Assembly: GCA_004144595.1 (NCBI GenBank)
Contig: SEEM01000022.1
Location: 1 to 52,848 of the forward strand
Direction of reading: 5' to 3'
DNA: 52,848 bases
Source: Hyphomicrobiales bacterium
Lineage (GTDB): Bacteria > Pseudomonadota > Alphaproteobacteria > Rhizobiales > Beijerinckiaceae
Each line of letters starts with the position of its first letter. The first letter of the stretch is position 1. The notes under the pieces are model-generated. The model searched no databases and was not told the DNA's origin. It saw only the letters and a program-made list of their open reading frames with translations. The translations under genes were made by a program, and so were the position numbers. Below, piece by piece: positions 52,379-52,848 of the stretch.

Positions 52379-52522
52379 ACGCCCTTCAGGTGAATAGGCC
52401 GGCGCGCGGGGGTGGCGCTGCCGGTCCACGCATGTTATTGCCGCGCCGAATTCGCCTCGATCTTCGAGGAGGAGCGGGTGGCCCTTGGCGGCGGCCCGCG
52501 CCATGCCCATTTTCGTGAGACC

Positions 52523-52848
52523 ATGCAGAACGTTCTCATCGTCATCCACCTGATCATCGTCGTCGCGCTCGTCGGCGTCGTGCTGCTGCAGCGCTCCGAG
52601 GGCGGTGGCCTCGGCATGGGCTCGGGCGGCGGGGGCGGCGTCGGCGGCTTCATGACCGGCCGCGGCCAGGCCAATGCCCTGACCCGCGCCACGGCGATTC
52701 TCGCCGGCCTGTTCTTCATCACCTCGATCGCGCTCGCGGTGATGGCGACGCATGGCCGCACGCAGCGCTCGATCATCGACGGCGCCCCGGCACCGGCCGG
52801 CACGACCGCCCCGGCGGCCCCGAGCGGGCCTTCCGCGCCGAATGCCGG
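52523..52848 (+). CDS. secG: Preprotein translocase subunit SecG, start of gene
   Basis: The frame runs off the right edge; about 108 residues are visible. Two membrane helices (MQNVLIVIHLIIVVALVGVV and ATAILAGLFFITSIALAVMA) flank the family signature LLQRSEGGGLGMGSGGG...FMTGRGQANALTRAT. SecG assists SecYE during protein export. A tpiA-secG order is common in this order of bacteria. The alanine/proline-rich C-terminal tail is cut by the window. Confidence 0.93.
   Translation, partial: MQNVLIVIHLIIVVALVGVVLLQRSEGGGLGMGSGGGGGVGGFMTGRGQANALTRATAILAGLFFITSIALAVMATHGRTQRSIIDGAPAPAGTTAPAAPSGPSAPNA

Noticed and set aside
50762..52753. A 663-residue minus-strand frame
   Set aside because: Second-frame and antisense shadow of ppiD, tpiA and secG.

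Overview
The window is about 53 kb of GC-rich, tightly packed chromosomal DNA from an alphaproteobacterium of the order Hyphomicrobiales (Rhizobiales). The pointers are a PopZ pole-organising protein, a BA14K-family protein, a DUF982 protein, a LexA box of the alphaproteobacterial GAAC-N7-GAAC type, and several promoters of the general-stress sigma factor EcfG type (GGAAC-N16-CGTT). A Bosea-like genus would fit, but I cannot prove the genus from sequence alone. I see no phage, insertion sequence, CRISPR array or rRNA. Most of it is ordinary core genome; the unusual material lies at 9.5 kb, 22.2 kb and above all 27.5-38 kb.

Layout. 0-9.5 kb: the end of argC, rpiB, a secreted PLD-family nuclease, a betaine/choline-type ABC transporter lacking its ATPase gene, ssb with an SOS promoter, a methyltransferase, msrC-modE, and an exbB-exbD-tonB operon. 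9.5-17 kb: a candidate anti-Shine-Dalgarno small RNA on the minus strand, then a branched-chain-amide type ABC transporter (substrate-binding protein, fused LivH-LivM permease, LivG, LivF) with a MarR regulator and an M20 amidohydrolase that probably form one catabolic unit. 17-22.7 kb: a copA-cueR copper operon with a textbook CueR promoter, and modABC molybdate transport with a perfect ModE-type operator but a frameshifted modA. 22.7-27.4 kb: cupin, SseA, AlaX-type editing protein, SDR and photolyase.

27.5-33 kb is a gene-poor stretch around a SulP transporter. It holds at least nine tiny proteins, two of them paralogous, and two minus-strand candidate noncoding RNAs that share a covarying 3' module. 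Several of these units sit behind exact or near-exact EcfG promoters. The theme continues at 37-38 kb, where a PNPOx-fold stress protein and Dps diverge from back-to-back EcfG-type promoters. I read 28-38 kb as a general-stress neighbourhood; the two RNAs are the best candidates for something undescribed.

33-53 kb is housekeeping: tRNA-Cys and tRNA-Asn, a Pcm-like methyltransferase, TolC, PopZ, ValS (with an intrinsic terminator directly in front of its start codon), YqaA, IlvD, a Sel1-repeat protein, ExoIII, BA14K, YqhA, TrpE, PpiD, TpiA and the start of SecG. A family of long intergenic hairpin repeats (flanked by GTCAT / ATGAC) occurs in several gaps.
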